From positions 32,756,928-32,820,927 of the forward strand of contig CM036761.1 of assembly GCA_020796225.1 (NCBI GenBank): a stretch of 64,000 bases of DNA, written 5' to 3'. The DNA comes from Arion vulgaris. Taxonomy: Eukaryota; Mollusca; Gastropoda; Stylommatophora; Arionidae. A program made the translations under genes and the position numbers. Within the stretch, counting starts at the first letter, position 1, and each line of letters opens with the position of its first letter. Positions 1-12,174 of this stretch are shown piece after piece. The notes below the pieces were generated by a model. It searched no databases, was not told the origin of the DNA, and saw only the letters and a list, made by a program, of their open reading frames with translations.

Positions 1-78
1 AAATAAAAAACACAAAATAACAGAGCAGGTTTAATTTTGAGGTGAAAAAAACTTGAAATCATTAAGAGTATATGCCCA

Positions 79-159
79 CACGTGGGGTGCCGGGTTCCGC
101 AAGGAAGCAACGAATAGTTCCACTGCGACCTACAAAGCATGTCGTAAGAGGCGACTGAT
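79..159 (+). repeat. SINE family A, 5' part (interrupted copy)
   Basis: The 5' portion of SINE family A, including the core around GCATGTCGTAAGAGGCGACT. The copy stops at the 11-bp target duplication AGGCGACTGAT (149-159), and its 3' part resumes at 2798. The two halves were separated by the retrotransposon at 160-2797. Confidence 0.85.
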
Positions 160-2797
160 GATAGATGAAAGGAAAACAATCATTGAAGACCAGAAAAAGC
201 AGAGCACTTCAACCGTTACTTTGCATCAGTGAACAGAGAAGGGGAACTCACAGAGATAGACATAAAACGTCTGAACCACTTGAAGCAACAAGAAAAAGCT
301 CAAACAGTAAATGCTTCCAATTTTGAGAAAGAAATTAGTAGACAAGAATTAGAACATTGAAACTTAGAAAGTCTCCTGGACCAGATAAGATCCACAACGA
401 GATGCTTCTAAACTTGGGTCGAATAGGAAAGGTAGCAGTTCTCCATCTAATTAACATGACATGGAGAAATGGAAAGCTCCCTAAAGCCTGGAGGAGTGCC
501 CATATTATCCCTATCCTGAAAAACACCAAACCTCCAGGTGAACCCAGAAGCTACCGACCAATCTCCCTAACATCATGTCTAGGAAATTAGCTGAAAAAGT
601 GTAAATTGTCGTCTCTACTGGTTTCTTGAAAGTACCAACACTCTATGCCACGAACAGGCGGAATTTAGATCTGGCAACTGCACAGAGGACCAACTCTTTA
701 GGCTTGCTCAAAGAATACACGACAGCTTCCAGAACTACAAACACACAGTAGCCATCTTCTTTGACCTGTAGCAAGATTACGATCGAGTATGGAGAAAAGG
801 CCTCCTTATGAAGATGATGGACATCGGAATACATGGGAAATTGTACAACTGGATTAAGTACTTCTTAATTGACCGTACGATGCAGACAAAAATCAATGAT
901 GCACTTTCATCTAAGGAGGTCTTAGAAGAGGGTTTACCAGAGGGCTCATCCCTAAGTTTCACCCTCTTTCTCATATACATCAATGATCTTGCAAGTCAGA
1001 TTACGGCCGAAAAAGCGCTATACGCAGACGACCTGGCTATTTGGCAAAGCCATGAGGATGTAGGAAGTGGAGCACGTAAACTTAACGGAGATCTAAGAAA
1101 ACTCCATGACTACTGCCAGACATGGAAACTAAAGATAAACTGTGCCAAGACAGTGTATACCATCTTCACTATTAGCCACAAAGTTGCCAAACAGAATATC
1201 ACCTTGAATTTAGACAATCACCAACTGCTAAGAGAACAACACCCACATATCTTGGAGTAACACTTGACCGCCAGCTCAACCTGAAGAAGCATGTTGTGAA
1301 TGTAAAGAACAAGACATTAAGAAGATTACAGCTATTGAAGAAGCTTGCTGGCACAACATGGGGATCAGACAAAGATACTCTGAGAGGCTTATATCTTAGT
1401 TACATCCGCTCTGCAATAGAGTACAACAGTGCTCTTCTAACAACTTGCTCCAACACAAACCTTGACTCCCTGGACAGAGTACAGAACAATGCCTTACGTC
1501 TAATTAGTGGAGCAATGAGGTCAACACCAACCGCCGCATGTGAAATACACACAAATGTGGAACCTCTTGGGCTGCGTAGGGACAAAGCTGCTGTTGAAGC
1601 TTATGAAAGGAGCAAAAGAATGAATCTAGATCACCCCAATAAACTACTTGTTGAGAAGTGGCAACAGAGAAACAGAATTAAACAAAAGTCAATCCTCCAA
1701 AACGTCAGTGAAATCAAAGACAGATACCACCTTCCAGAAACAAGACAACAGCTGCAGAGAGTGATAGCAAACTTACCACCACATACACTCCTAAATACAC
1801 CTGAAATTAGAACAAAATTGATAGATGAAGCAACTAAACGCTCCGACCCAGTCAGCCTTATGATAGCATCTCAAAGAACCATTGATGCCTATCCCCAAGA
1901 ATGGGTACATGTCTATACTGATGGATCTGCATTTAAAGCCACTATCAAAGCAGGTTACGGAGCATATATACAATACCCAGACAGATCATCCGAAGAGCTG
2001 TTTGGTGCATGCGGAGAGATATGCTCCAATTATGAGGCTGAAATTCATGCGATAGAAGCAGCGTTGTACCATCTGAAGACTGTCTTCGATGCCTTTCCAT
2101 CAAAGGCACAAAACATAATTATTTTCACAGATTCAATGACTGCCCTTCAAGTTCTAGAAGATGGTGGACATTGTAAATCTGAACTATCCCATATAGCCCT
2201 AGATATTGACAGACTTATTACATCACATGACATCAAAATAACCATGCAGTGGATCCCTAGACATTCAAACACACCTGGAAATGACAAAGCTGATAGGCTA
2301 GCCAAGAAAGGGTCAACACAGGAACAACCAATCACAGCAACAACTCTCCATACAGCAAAGCAAATCCTAATGACAACAAATAAAGACATTTGTCAAACAG
2401 ATGGGTCATGGGAAACACATGAAGAGAAGTGTACAGCCATATGGTCAGCCCTAACTTTAATCACAACATCAACCACCTTACAAGAAGAGATCAGAGCACC
2501 ATTTTTAGACTCCGAACCCAACACATAACACTTAATAATCACTTGAACAGAATTCAACCACAACACACTCCAGAGTGCTAGCTGTGTGCACATCATCATG
2601 AAACCGTTCACCACTACCTCTTCAAGTGTCAAGCACTAGATGACATCAGAAAGACCCTCCTTCCTCCAAGGCCAGATAAATGAAACACATTATACGGAAC
2701 AAAAGAACAACTTACAGACACATGCAGATACCACTACATAGCATTGGGCCGAAGGGCAAAAGATCAAGTGCCGCTGGATCATTGAAGAAGAAGAAGA
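160..2797 (+). mobile_element. Non-LTR retrotransposon with reverse transcriptase and RNase H (degenerate, 5'-truncated)
   Basis: A LINE remnant read on the plus strand. Reverse transcriptase finger motifs lie near 370-590 (KSPGPDK, then PISLTS). Motif A near 760-790 reads FDL-stop-QDYD, with an in-frame TAG. The catalytic box YADDLAIW is at 1021-1044. A one-base frameshift near 1235-1260 moves the frame into the long open stretch 1296-2528, which holds the thumb region (TYLGVTLD) and an RNase H domain (YTDGSA near 1914, then conserved E, D and a late GNDKADRLA). The 3' end is a short GAA run. It is flanked by AGGCGACTGAT at 149-159 and 2798-2808, an 11-bp target-site duplication inside a SINE. 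The endonuclease half is absent. The RT plus RNase H layout suggests the I/Jockey group; the stops mean it cannot be autonomous. Confidence 0.9.
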
Positions 2798-2972
2798 AGG
2801 CGACTGATAGGAAGCTACCCTAGCAAATAAAAAGCATTCAGAAATCGAATGTGATGGCCTACTTGTAGGTGCATAACAGGCACAACGTACACTCGCTCTT
2901 AGGCTCTGATCACATACAAATCACAGAGAGTGGTTAACAAGTGGTCGATATGGAGTGTTCGAGGAAGAAGAG
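2798..2972 (+). repeat. SINE family A, 3' part (interrupted copy)
   Basis: Continues the SINE begun at 79, starting with the second copy of AGGCGACTGAT and ending in the family's GTCGATATGGAGTGTTCGA plus GAA tail. Together the halves rebuild one SINE of about 255 bp. Confidence 0.88.
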
Positions 2973-3018
2973 GGAAAATGTAAACAAAGTAGAAGAGCCA
3001 TGAGAATCAATGCATACT

Positions 3019-3169
3019 TTAACCATTTGAACCCTGGCCACCTGCACTTAAAACCCATTCCTTGGAACAACATAAGATGGAGTCTTCAAGACCGAAATTT
3101 CGGGAATTTGAGATATAAGATATGTACGTTCAATACCGAAATATTGGGATCACGGGTTCTAAGGGTTAA
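3019..3169. mobile_element. piggyBac-like MITE, 151 bp
   Basis: Bounded by TTAA at 3019-3022 and 3166-3169. The ends are inverted (TTAACCATTTGAACCC against GGGTTCTAAGGGTTAA). Both the ends and the AATACCG(A/T)AATAT sequence near the right end match the larger element at 60277-60999, so this looks like an internally deleted relative. The 103-codon open frame across it (2955-3266) is not a gene. Confidence 0.8.
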
Positions 3170-3433
3170 GAGCCACAAAAAGTATTTTCCAAAAAGAGAG
3201 AATTTCTTTTTAAATACTCATATGACAGACGAAATCGAATCATTACAGATGAAGAAACAATTTTAGGAAAGATCGAGCACTTATCCACTAATTGGTTGGA
3301 TGTGATGATGATTTATTGGTGTTATGGGACATACACTTATATTTTATCAAATGTTTTATGGCAAAATATATCTCCTTGAATGTATTCTCGACTTTGTGTT
3401 TTCTCTAATTTATCGCCAGTGTGTTGTTGGAGC

Positions 3434-3674
3434 TTACAGGTGCAGCAAAGAATAGTGGTACTGTGACCTACAAAGCATGTCGTAAAAGCCGATTAAGGTA
3501 GAGGCATAGTGAAGCTACCCTAGTAAATAAGAAGCGTCATAGAAATCAGATGTGCAGGCCTACTTGTAGGCGCATAACTAGCACAATGTACAATCGCTCT
3601 TATCCTCAGATCACATACAAATCACAAAGAGTTATTAACAAGTGGTCGATATGGAGTGTTCGAGAAGAAAAAGA
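3434..3674 (+). repeat. SINE family A
   Basis: A diverged near-complete copy from the GCAAAGAATAG core to GTCGATATGGAGTGTTCGAG and a short GAA/A-rich tail. Confidence 0.85.
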
Positions 3675-4195
3675 ATTGTTTCTCTTACTATGTTGAAGCT
3701 ACTGAAACTCAATACTTCGAATAGTAAATAGTCATTAAGATTCCGTTGTCATAGCATTAGGAATGAGGTGTTAGTTACACACTTTTCTTGGTCCTAATGT
3801 ACACGATGTGAGATGGTGTCAATATTACGCAATCCACCTTTATTGACAGCATTTCTCTGGTATTTAACGATGATCTAGGAACCATAGAGCTTTTTCCTGT
3901 TGAAATAATAACACTACAACTGAAAATATAACCTAGACCACCTGTCTAGAAAGTGAATTCACTGACCCCTGGTCTACAATGGTTCGCTGTTTAGAATAGG
4001 CAATATATTAAAATAAGAATTATCGGAAGAATAATATGGTTTTGGGATACGATAAAAAATAAGCAATACTAAATATATAATTTTATTAAACATAGAATAA
4101 ACTTTTGAAATGAATGAAAGATGGGCATCGTTGCTTTGCAATATGCAATACTGTTTACAAAATTAATTTAAAAAGTTTCAAAATCCATTGCTCAT
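3675..4195. other. No recognised feature
   Basis: AT-rich sequence with no convincing coding frame, RNA gene or repeat match to the rest of the window. Confidence 0.5.
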
Positions 4196-4198
4196 GTT

Positions 4199-4220
4199 AT
4201 CTCTCTCTCTCTCTCTCTCA
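4199..4220. repeat. (TC)n microsatellite
   Basis: A run of about ten TC dinucleotides. Confidence 0.9.
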
Positions 4221-4357
4221 CTTGCGTTCCCTGCCTAGACTGATGGACCAACTTTTATCATGTCATCTGCGAAGCGCAAAACAAATACAGAAGTCCATGC
4301 TATTAGCCTACAGATAGAGAGACGGCAAAAGGAAAAAAAATGAAGAAAGTGTACAAT

Positions 4358-4690
4358 ATTCATCATTATCCAATAACTTGTCTTAAGCAGAAATGTGTCA
4401 TTCTAACATTCCTTCGGAATGTATCTCTCTCTCACAGACCAAATGTTCTACCTCTGCTGCCATCATACTCAAATCATCAGTTACATCCCGAGTCCGGCTT
4501 CTCATTGCCAGGATGCCTCCTTTTATAATGCTCTTCTCCAACCCATTGTGTTTTTTTTATATTTCCTAAATACTTCGATTGTCTCATTCTTACTTGCAGT
4601 ATCACAGAGTTTTATTTTATTTGGAGTTCTCTCTGGATAGATCTATTTGTTCTCTTATCTGTCTTTGGTATACGGATGACACTTCTGTAA
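4358..4690 (-). mobile_element. LINE 3' tail fragment
   Basis: A diverged copy of the same LINE 3' region as 4862-5200, in the same orientation and containing stops. It corresponds to the C-terminal tail downstream of the reverse transcriptase. Confidence 0.6.
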
Positions 4691-4753
4691 CATTGATATT
4701 CAAAAGCATATAATTACTTTCACTCTGCCTTGTTAAATGGCCATGTTTCAAAC

Positions 4754-4813
4754 GCTAACAGCACACATATAAAGCTAACAGCACACATATAAAGCTAACA
4801 GCACACATATAAA
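4754..4813. repeat. 20-bp tandem repeat, 3 perfect copies
   Basis: GCTAACAGCACACATATAAA is repeated exactly three times. Confidence 0.97.
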
Positions 4814-4861
4814 GCGAATTAAACATATAAAACATATATATATGTATATATTTAACTGATA

Positions 4862-5200
4862 ATTATTTATCATCATCAAATAGCTTGTCCTGAACAGAAC
4901 TTTGCCATCCCAACAGTACTTTGGAATTTTTCTCTCTCATAAGCCAAATGTCCCACCTCTGCAGCCGTCATTTTCAAACTATCAGTTACATCCTGAATCC
5001 ATCTTCTCCATGGTCTTCCTCTTCTCCTCTTTGCCGGTATGTCTTCTTCCATGATGGTCTTCTTCAGACCTTCGGGACTTTTTATATGTCCAAAATACCT
5101 CAAATTTCTCTTTCTTATTTATAGCATCAACCAGTTTTTTTTAATTTTGAGTTATTTCCGGATATATCTATTTGTCGTCTTCTCTGTCCATGATAATTAT
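4862..5200 (-). mobile_element. LINE 3' tail fragment
   Basis: The minus-strand frame 4876-5103 reads MRYFGHIKS, then RRRGRPWRRWIQDV, then GHLAYEREKF. This is the typical C-terminal tail of animal endonuclease/reverse transcriptase LINEs. Relatives lie at 4358-4690 and 49690-50110. Confidence 0.8.
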
Positions 5201-5204
5201 TAGA

Positions 5205-6110
5205 CATATAAAATGTTAGAACGAAATAAGCAGTAATCAGAGTAAACAACGAGATTATAAAAATAATAATTGAACATAAATAAGTTCTCGATCTAATATC
5301 AACTCTTCGTTGCTGGGAAATAAAAGTGAACGCAACTGTAGAAAGATTGTTTGTGGTGTTTTTTTGCATGCGCTTGAAAAAATACATTTATGCTTCGTAT
5401 GCAATCATTTCTCAGAAATCAGAAAAAGAAAAAGGAATTTATCATGTTAAACTGTGTTCTTCCTGTTCTATATGAAGATAGATAGGTTTCTAATGAAGCA
5501 TATATGATTATCGGAATGCTGGTTGACCTAAATGCGTGGTTTCTATTTTTTCAACTTTGGTCTTGGAGTGTACATTGTATGTTTTGTTTGACTTATTCGT
5601 TGCTCCAGAGCTTTTGTGATCATTTTTCCCATATGAAGGCCTTCTCTTGATCTATTAATGCTATGTTCATTTGGTTTTTGTATTCTATTATCGTTTCACT
5701 AATTTTGTCTAAGGGCAAATATTGTATCTGTGCAACCTTTACTTTTTTCTAATCATAAACTGTAAGTTACATACTCTTTGTAGTCTGCAGAGTTTTGCAC
5801 GGAGAACGTGAGTACGTTGTGCCGTTCGGTAGCCTGCTACGACATGTGGAACAGGCACATCCGAGTTTCGGGGTATCCATATTATCCAACAGGACATACA
5901 TTTGTACAGAAGAGTAACTGTAAGATTAAGTAAACAGAAAAACCGTACTTTCAAGTACAAAAATAGAATGTTATGAGTTAATTTATGTAGCATGGACTCG
6001 CTGAGTTGGGATTGGCCCTTTAAAAATAGAGAAAGAAATCGTCAGAGCTAACTTTATAAAGGGTTATTGATTCATATAGCGTAGCTAGTTAATCAGCTTG
6101 AAGGGGCAGA
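5205..6110. other. No recognised feature
   Basis: AT-rich, with only short open frames and no family resemblance that I can support. Confidence 0.5.
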
Positions 6111-6112
6111 TT

Positions 6113-6320
6113 TTCAGCTGGTGGACAAAAGAAAACGCTTTAAAGACACTCTTAAAGTGTCTCTGAAATGCTTTGATATAAACACTACGTGCTGGGAATC
6201 CCTGGCCGAGATCGCTAAATGTGGCGCTGTAACAACGCAAGAAGCGCTCGCACATCTGAGAATTGTCGTGCCGTTGAGGCACAGAGAAAACGAGCTGCGC
6301 GAAAGACAGAACACACAACA
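6113..6320 (+). mobile_element. LINE 3' tail fragment
   Basis: Open frame 6121-6333 reads RFKDTLKVSLKCFDI, then WESLAEI, then a basic stretch. This resembles the tail of LINE reverse transcriptase proteins (RYKD.LK.SLK..., W..LA.DR...). Confidence 0.75.
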
Positions 6321-6899
6321 CCCACATACCTAACAGATCATGTAGACCTGTCGTGGGGGATTGTGTTCTATGATTTGACTACAGTCATCTCCGCACACAC
6401 CAAAGAGGTGCAGCGGCCCACGTCTGTTGTCATCATAGCTTGCGATGGACGGTTATTATTATATTCCTATACCTGTGATATTTTAGCACCCGACCTAGTC
6501 AGCTTTTATTTTAAATTGGGCTGTTTACATTTGCTGACTTTCTAAGATCCCATTGATGACTTTGGTTTCAAGTATAATAAGCCTGACATACCCAGAACGG
6601 GGCGAGTCCAAATCTGCGTTACACATTTCAAGCGATTTTTTTCTGTTCGACCGTATTTCTACAAAAAACATAATACTGCAGATTCGTGCGAAACTTGACA
6701 TTATTTTATCAGCGAACAAAAGAGAACGAAATTTGTCAAAGCTCAGACTGTGCAAGATGAACACTTGAGGAAACCAACTAAGACCTTCACATACTTCTTC
6801 AGAACAACCTACTCCCTTTAAAATAGTCAAGTTTTCATGAACAAGTGATTGATTTCAGAATAAAATTTGTCGTGACTAGATTGAATTCTACGTTATGGG

Positions 6900-7130
6900 G
6901 ACTCTGGGGAAAAGTAATTAAGCAACCTGTCTTGCGTTCTTAGGGTCACGGGTTTGAATCCAGACCACGTTTTTCGGTTCGAAAGTGTATTATTTATTTG
7001 ATATCCTTTAGGATTGTTGTCAGGACTACGAAGTTCATATTTTGTGCAATACTCTCGACAGGTAGCATGTCATTTCTGCGGAGAGAGACAGGGACATATG
7101 GGAAAACTCTGTACAATGAAATCATAAAAC
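6900..7130 (+). repeat. SINE family D (tRNA-derived head)
   Basis: The head has a box-B-like GGTTTGAATCC near 6950. The body carries the family D string TTTGTGCAATACTCTCGACAG, then ATTTCTGCGGAGAGAGAC and CATATGGGAAAA, seen in at least eight other copies in this window. Confidence 0.8.
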
Positions 7131-7499
7131 GAATTTTATTATTTTATTATTCATTTTTCTAGATTATGTGATCCCATACATACGTGTCTTTGTCTGAAAT
7201 GCTAATTTATTACTTATCACCACAGCCTCGCTCTGTTTTCTCCAGATCTTATCTGATCCGCTCTCACCAGATCAGATTTGTAGATTTTCGCACATTGCAA
7301 TGCAATCGACACTTTGCCTATAGACTCCTTTTGTTCAACGATACTAGTGTAACATTTACTGTCTGGACTAAGATCAGTCTTGTATTGCGGGTGATATTTG
7401 ACTTTAGTAGGATAAGATGTATATATAGAGGTAGATGTAACAATAGAGAAAGAGACACTAGGTTTACAGAAAACTGAAGAAGACATCAGTGAAAAAGTG

Positions 7500-7770
7500 G
7501 GCACAACATAAATACTGAACTTCATCGAGAAACAACAAATTAAATCGTTCGGCCTTATAATCAGATTGCCAACAGACAATGTGTCTCAAAGAGCAATGTT
7601 ACTCCGGTACAGTGGATACAAAGCAAAAGGAAGCCTGAATGAAAACGTGGACCTCAGAGACAACAGAGGTGGCGGCCACACTTCTTACGAAGCGGACACA
7701 TCAACCCGCTTTGTAAGTCTCTTTTTCTCCTGACACTGTGAGGCAAAACGGGTATAAAGGAAAGAAGAAA
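7500..7770 (+). mobile_element. LINE 3' tail fragment
   Basis: Matches the LINE tail also found at 30136-30290, 30330-30485 and 56450-56730 (AATGTTACTCCGGTACAGTG, then GTGAGGCAAAACGGG). Frames are broken. Confidence 0.7.
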
Positions 7771-8149
7771 AAAGATACGTCTACTCGCCTGTAAGCATAT
7801 ACAATTTGTTATGCTGTACTCTATGCACCGAAATACAATTTTTTGGCCATTCGCTTGATCCACTAGTTATTATAGATGACAATTCATTTTATTATTCATA
7901 TATTATATCATAGCATATTCAGTCAGCCAGTATACTAGATCATTGAGCATGAGCGCACAGCAATTACGACAATAAAAGAATTCCATCATTTTGTTTGCTT
8001 ATAAAAACAAACCAGACAAATGTAGTGTGTTCCTACACGCTTGTTAAATATGTGTCATCATTAAAGAAAGCCTTATGAAAGAGGCTCTTCTGAAGTCAAA
8101 CAAACTAAATGAAGAAATTTGTGAACAATTTGGGATTCTGACATCCCAA

Positions 8150-8398
8150 TTAGTCTTCTTCGAACGCTCCATATCGACCACTTGTTAAACACTATGTCTG
8201 ATTTGTATGTGATCTGAGTCTAAGAGCGATAGTACATTGTGCCAGATATGCGCCTACAAGTAGGCCAGCTCATTCGATTTCTGCGATGTTTTTATTTACT
8301 AGGATAGCTTTTCTAGGTCCTACATTAGTCGCCTCTTACGACATGCCTTGTAGGTCGCAGTGGTACTATTCTTTGCTCCTTGCGAGCCCAGGCACCAC
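8150..8398 (-). repeat. SINE family A
   Basis: A near-complete reverse copy: CTTCTTCGAACGCTCCATAT at the tail end, through the core TCGCCTCTTACGACATGC, to the 5' end near GGCACCACC. Confidence 0.92.
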
Positions 8399-8518
8399 CA
8401 GGGCGCACAATTAGTAATTTGTGACTACTAAATTTGTTTCTATCATGCAAACAACAATTTCTTTTAGTTTTTTTTTTCTATAAAAAGTAATTGAAAATTT
8501 TAATATTACCTAAAATGT

Positions 8519-8691
8519 TAGCTGAAATCGGATGCATGTGTCCTAAACGTCTAGAAGTCTATGCGTTTAGGGGCCTACCAAACCAATGTGCAACGTATAC
8601 ACGTTCTTGACAAAGATCAAATATATCACAAAAAGTAATTAAAATTGATCGTAAAGAACGAACGCAAAGAAGAAGAAGAAGAAGAAGACAT
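8519..8691 (+). repeat. SINE family B, 5'-truncated
   Basis: Starts at GCTGAAATCGGATGCATGTG and runs to AAAGAACGAACGCAAAGAAG with a seven-unit GAA tail. The 5' head and core are missing. Confidence 0.92.
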
Positions 8692-8699
8692 ATAATTAT

Positions 8700-10220
8700 T
8701 TCAGACAAGTTAAAACTTATTTTCAACGGATGGAAAGATTAAATTAAAACATATTGTCAGAATGTATGTAGAGACCAAGTGTACAAACTTTAAGGAGCAT
8801 ACCAACGATTATTAATTAAGTACACTATAAAAAAAGTTTAAATTGTGTCTCGTGTATTGATCTACAATTGCACACAACTATATTGAAATACAAATATACA
8901 GAAATGTAAAACTACATTTAAAATGGTGAATGTAGCGAAATCTATTTGAAGTGAATTATATTACAAAATAAACAATAGCAATTTTCTATTTTTAAAAAGA
9001 GGGTAGAGATCAATCGATAAAGGATATCAACGAATAAGCACAACATTATCAATGGATATCAGTTGATTTCTGTTTGTGCCAAGTAAGAGTAATTTATTTG
9101 TAAATTCAGTTAGGTAAAACTGCATAGTTGATTTATTTTAAAAGTAAATAGGAAAAAGTGGGTGAAATGTGTACATTATTTTCTCACTTAATATTAATAC
9201 AGAAGATAAAGATCAAAGAATAAACTACTCAGTCTATTTTCGCTTAATGCAATTTTTTTAAAACCTCCTTACAAAGTTGTATCTACGACTCTGATTGTAG
9301 CAACTTATGTTGTATATCTGTTGTTGTAGTGGTTAGTACTGTTGCTCTCTGTGTTATTAATAAGTTGGTAGAAGAAAAGACACCTAAAGATATTCCTAAT
9401 ATTTACAAAATTTAACACACCTGTCAGTATTTAACATCCATGGCTGTAATGACAATCCGCCTACCTGTCACAACAGAAGTCAACTTCCAGAAGCGTAGCT
9501 AAGAGCACATTTTGAGATCTAAGAGTTAATTAAGTTCCTGGAAGGCTGCTTATTCCCGCTAACGTGTACTCACAAAACCCAGATGCTTATGTTCAAGAGG
9601 GCTGGTGAAAATTCCACACCGTTCCTTGGGCCAGTTAGCTGTTATAAATGAAAGTTTGCCCACTCACTCCGGTTCACCGTCGTCTCTCCTATGCTTTGCG
9701 TGAATATATTTCTCAATAAGATGAGAGCGAACTCATGTAATCTGTGATGATATTTAAAGATACGATAAAATAGATTACCTGTGCATGCAACCTTATGAAT
9801 ATATTATTCCACGTTGAGTGCAACCTTGACACATGCAGAAACAAACAAGTAGTGCACTTTCATAAAATTCGACTTTTTTCGTGTTGTTGACATGCCTGAG
9901 AACTATTGATTTTAACACTGTGAGATAATTTCTATAATTATTTTCTAATATCATTTGTTTGTTTTCTGTCATGTGTGAAATGTTATAGGTGTTTCGATAT
10001 ATTTTAAAAATATACTTTATGTTAGCAGAATATTATGTGCTGAAATTTGTTCAAAAAGTATATTTATTAGCCATCGATTTCCCAGAACTTAATATCGCCG
10101 ATATGATGTCTACACAATTCCATATATAATTTATAAGTTTTTTGTAAAATTGTTATGAAATCTGCACAATTTGAAGAGAGTTGACATTATGTTGATATAG
10201 TGTTACCATTATGCTGGCAC
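8700..10220. other. No recognised feature
   Basis: About 1.5 kb of AT-rich sequence. I see no coding exon, tRNA-like head or repeat shared with the rest of the window. Confidence 0.5.
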
Positions 10221-10227
10221 AATTTAC

Positions 10228-10266
10228 TCATCTCTCTCTCTTTTATCTCTCTCTATCTCTCTCACT
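10228..10266. repeat. CT-rich microsatellite
   Basis: Interrupted CT repeats. Confidence 0.75.
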
Positions 10267-10639
10267 CAGGTTTCTAGCCTGTGACGCCTTTACCGCTTAG
10301 GGCAGCAACAAATTCAAGCTATTCGTCTCTGTTCTTAGCCGTTCTCTGTATTGTGTTACAGCTGTAATTCATTTCTTTCAGTTTTTGTTCTACTGTTCCC
10401 CTCTAGAACGTTTTTAGTCTTCCACGTTTTCGTTTACCATCTGATGTTCATCTCAATGCAGTTAGACAAGTATACACGAAGATCGTATTTGGTGAAAGTC
10501 TATAGCGAACTAATGGTATAGTCATAGCATACAGATCTGCATCAATTTTGACAGAGGCAAGGCACGTGTAATGACCATCAAGCCAGGGTTGAGCTTAGAT
10601 TGGTGAAATCGGTTAATCTTGAGCAAAGACTGTTGCTTT

Positions 10640-10802
10640 TACTGTTTCATCGAATGCTCCATATCGACCACTTGTTAAACCACTCTTTGTGGTTTGTATG
10701 TGTTCTGAGTCTAAGAGCGATTGTACGTTGTGCCAGTTATGCACCTACAAGTAAGCCAACATATCCGATTTCTTCAACGTTTCTTATTTACTAGGTTAGT
10801 TT
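10640..10802 (-). repeat. SINE family A, 5'-truncated
   Basis: Covers the tail (GAATGCTCCATATCGACCAC) to the ATTTACTAGG motif. The core is missing. Confidence 0.88.
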
Positions 10803-10929
10803 CCCTAATTTACTGTTTCAGGTAATGATATTCTTGACAATTTACTATGGAATGAGCTTCAATTATTCAGAAAAGGCATCCGAAGAGACTGGATATGCTT
10901 CAGAATTAGGCTATGAGATAATTTAGGGT

Positions 10930-11105
10930 CATCACCATTGCCCTCCGGACAGGTCCATAGGTGCACAAATATTCTCCTCTTTGGAAACATTTAGATGACA
11001 GAAGCATTTGAAGGGGTCACACACAAAAGCTTGCCAAGTGTGTAATGATGTAAAATGCGAGAACTGAACAGAACTGATCTTTACAAACACAAAAGGGCCA
11101 GTTAC
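10930..11105 (-). mobile_element. LINE RNase H-type 3' end fragment
   Basis: TCATCACCATTGCCCTCCGG, followed by ACAGGTCCATAGGTGC, parallels the terminal segment of the adjacent element (TTGCACTCCGGACATGTCC at 11130), so this is a second, truncated 3' end of the same family. Confidence 0.6.
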
Positions 11106-11109
11106 AGTT

Positions 11110-12060
11110 TCAGTTTGGAATATCTTCATTGCACTCCGGACATGTCCATAGGTGCTCCGATCTCCTTCGTAATATCTCCAACAGCGCCCAGCGACTGACC
11201 GTACCAGTTCTATTTTGATTGATGAGCCTACTCGTATACCTGTTGTACCGTTCTTTTCTTGCCACACCAATCTTCAAACCCAGTTCTCGCAATCTAGTAG
11301 TTGACGTGGATTGGTTTAGATGAAGGTCTTCTCTGCGGCCACGCTCTATGAGGGCGTTCACGATGTCAGCTCTGTCCATTGGCTGGCCCTCTGATATAGC
11401 GGCAGAGCCAGCCAGTCTGTCTGCTCTCTCATTGCCAACGACACCCATGTGCCCCGGAACAAAGACAAGTGTAATTCTGCAAATTGTTGACGCCTGCAGT
11501 GATTCAGTCCATTGCCTGCGCACCGAACCGGCTTCCACCTTTCGGATCATACTAAATGAATCACACAGAATGCACGCATGAGTGTAGTTTTTTGACTCTA
11601 GCCAGAGAAGTGCATTGGTCACCGTCAGTACCTCCATTGTCAAGCTGCTTGTTGTCATACTAAATGCACCACTGGCTTCTTTGACCATTCTGCCACATGA
11701 GCTTGCAGAGAAGGCCCATGCGGAATTTTCGTGACGCACTACCGATCCATCCGTGTAAATCACAACGTCGTCTGCATTGCAGTTTCCATCGATGATGGTT
11801 TTGACATCTGCATCCAATGCCACGGGATTTCCCTCTCTGCAACCTTTGTCAAATTTAATGATGGTTAAAAAAATGTTCCAGTATATTGAGGCATCGGTAT
11901 CCATTCTTCCCCATAGTCAATATTATTGAGCCCGCATACCAGCTGAATAGTATCTGCGGCACGGCCAACCCATGACTTGTCCCGCTTTAGCCGATTTCCA
12001 CCACTGGTGCTGAGCTGTTCATGCAATGGGTGATCCTTTTGGCCAGTTACAGCTATATGT
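11110..12060 (-). mobile_element. Non-LTR retrotransposon C-terminal part with RNase H domain
   Basis: The minus-strand frame 11110-11904 (264 codons) contains a readable RNase HI signature: YTDGSVV (first Asp), MEVLTVTNAL (Glu), CDSFSM (second Asp), VPGHMGVVGNERADRLA (last Asp). It ends in a Cys-rich tail, HLWTCPECN. Upstream, another frame (about 11905-12060) continues the same protein, so a frameshift lies near 11900. There is no reverse transcriptase; the element is 5'-truncated. Shorter relatives of its 3' end are at 12175, 21888, 26555, 48490, 52900 and 54150. Confidence 0.88.
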
Positions 12061-12174
12061 CAATGTTGGAAGATCTGATACAGTTAGATTTTTAGTGAAA
12101 ATCATGGTAAGCCTAAAGTAACTGAACCAAAACTCCTGTGTGATTTAATCTTCAATGATAAGTGACTAGTGATT

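Noticed and set aside
2955..3266. 103-codon open frame
   Set aside because: It spans a SINE end and a piggyBac-like MITE; no family signature.
7217..7579. 120-codon minus-strand open frame
   Set aside because: No family signature and partly overlaps a LINE tail; not supportable as a gene.
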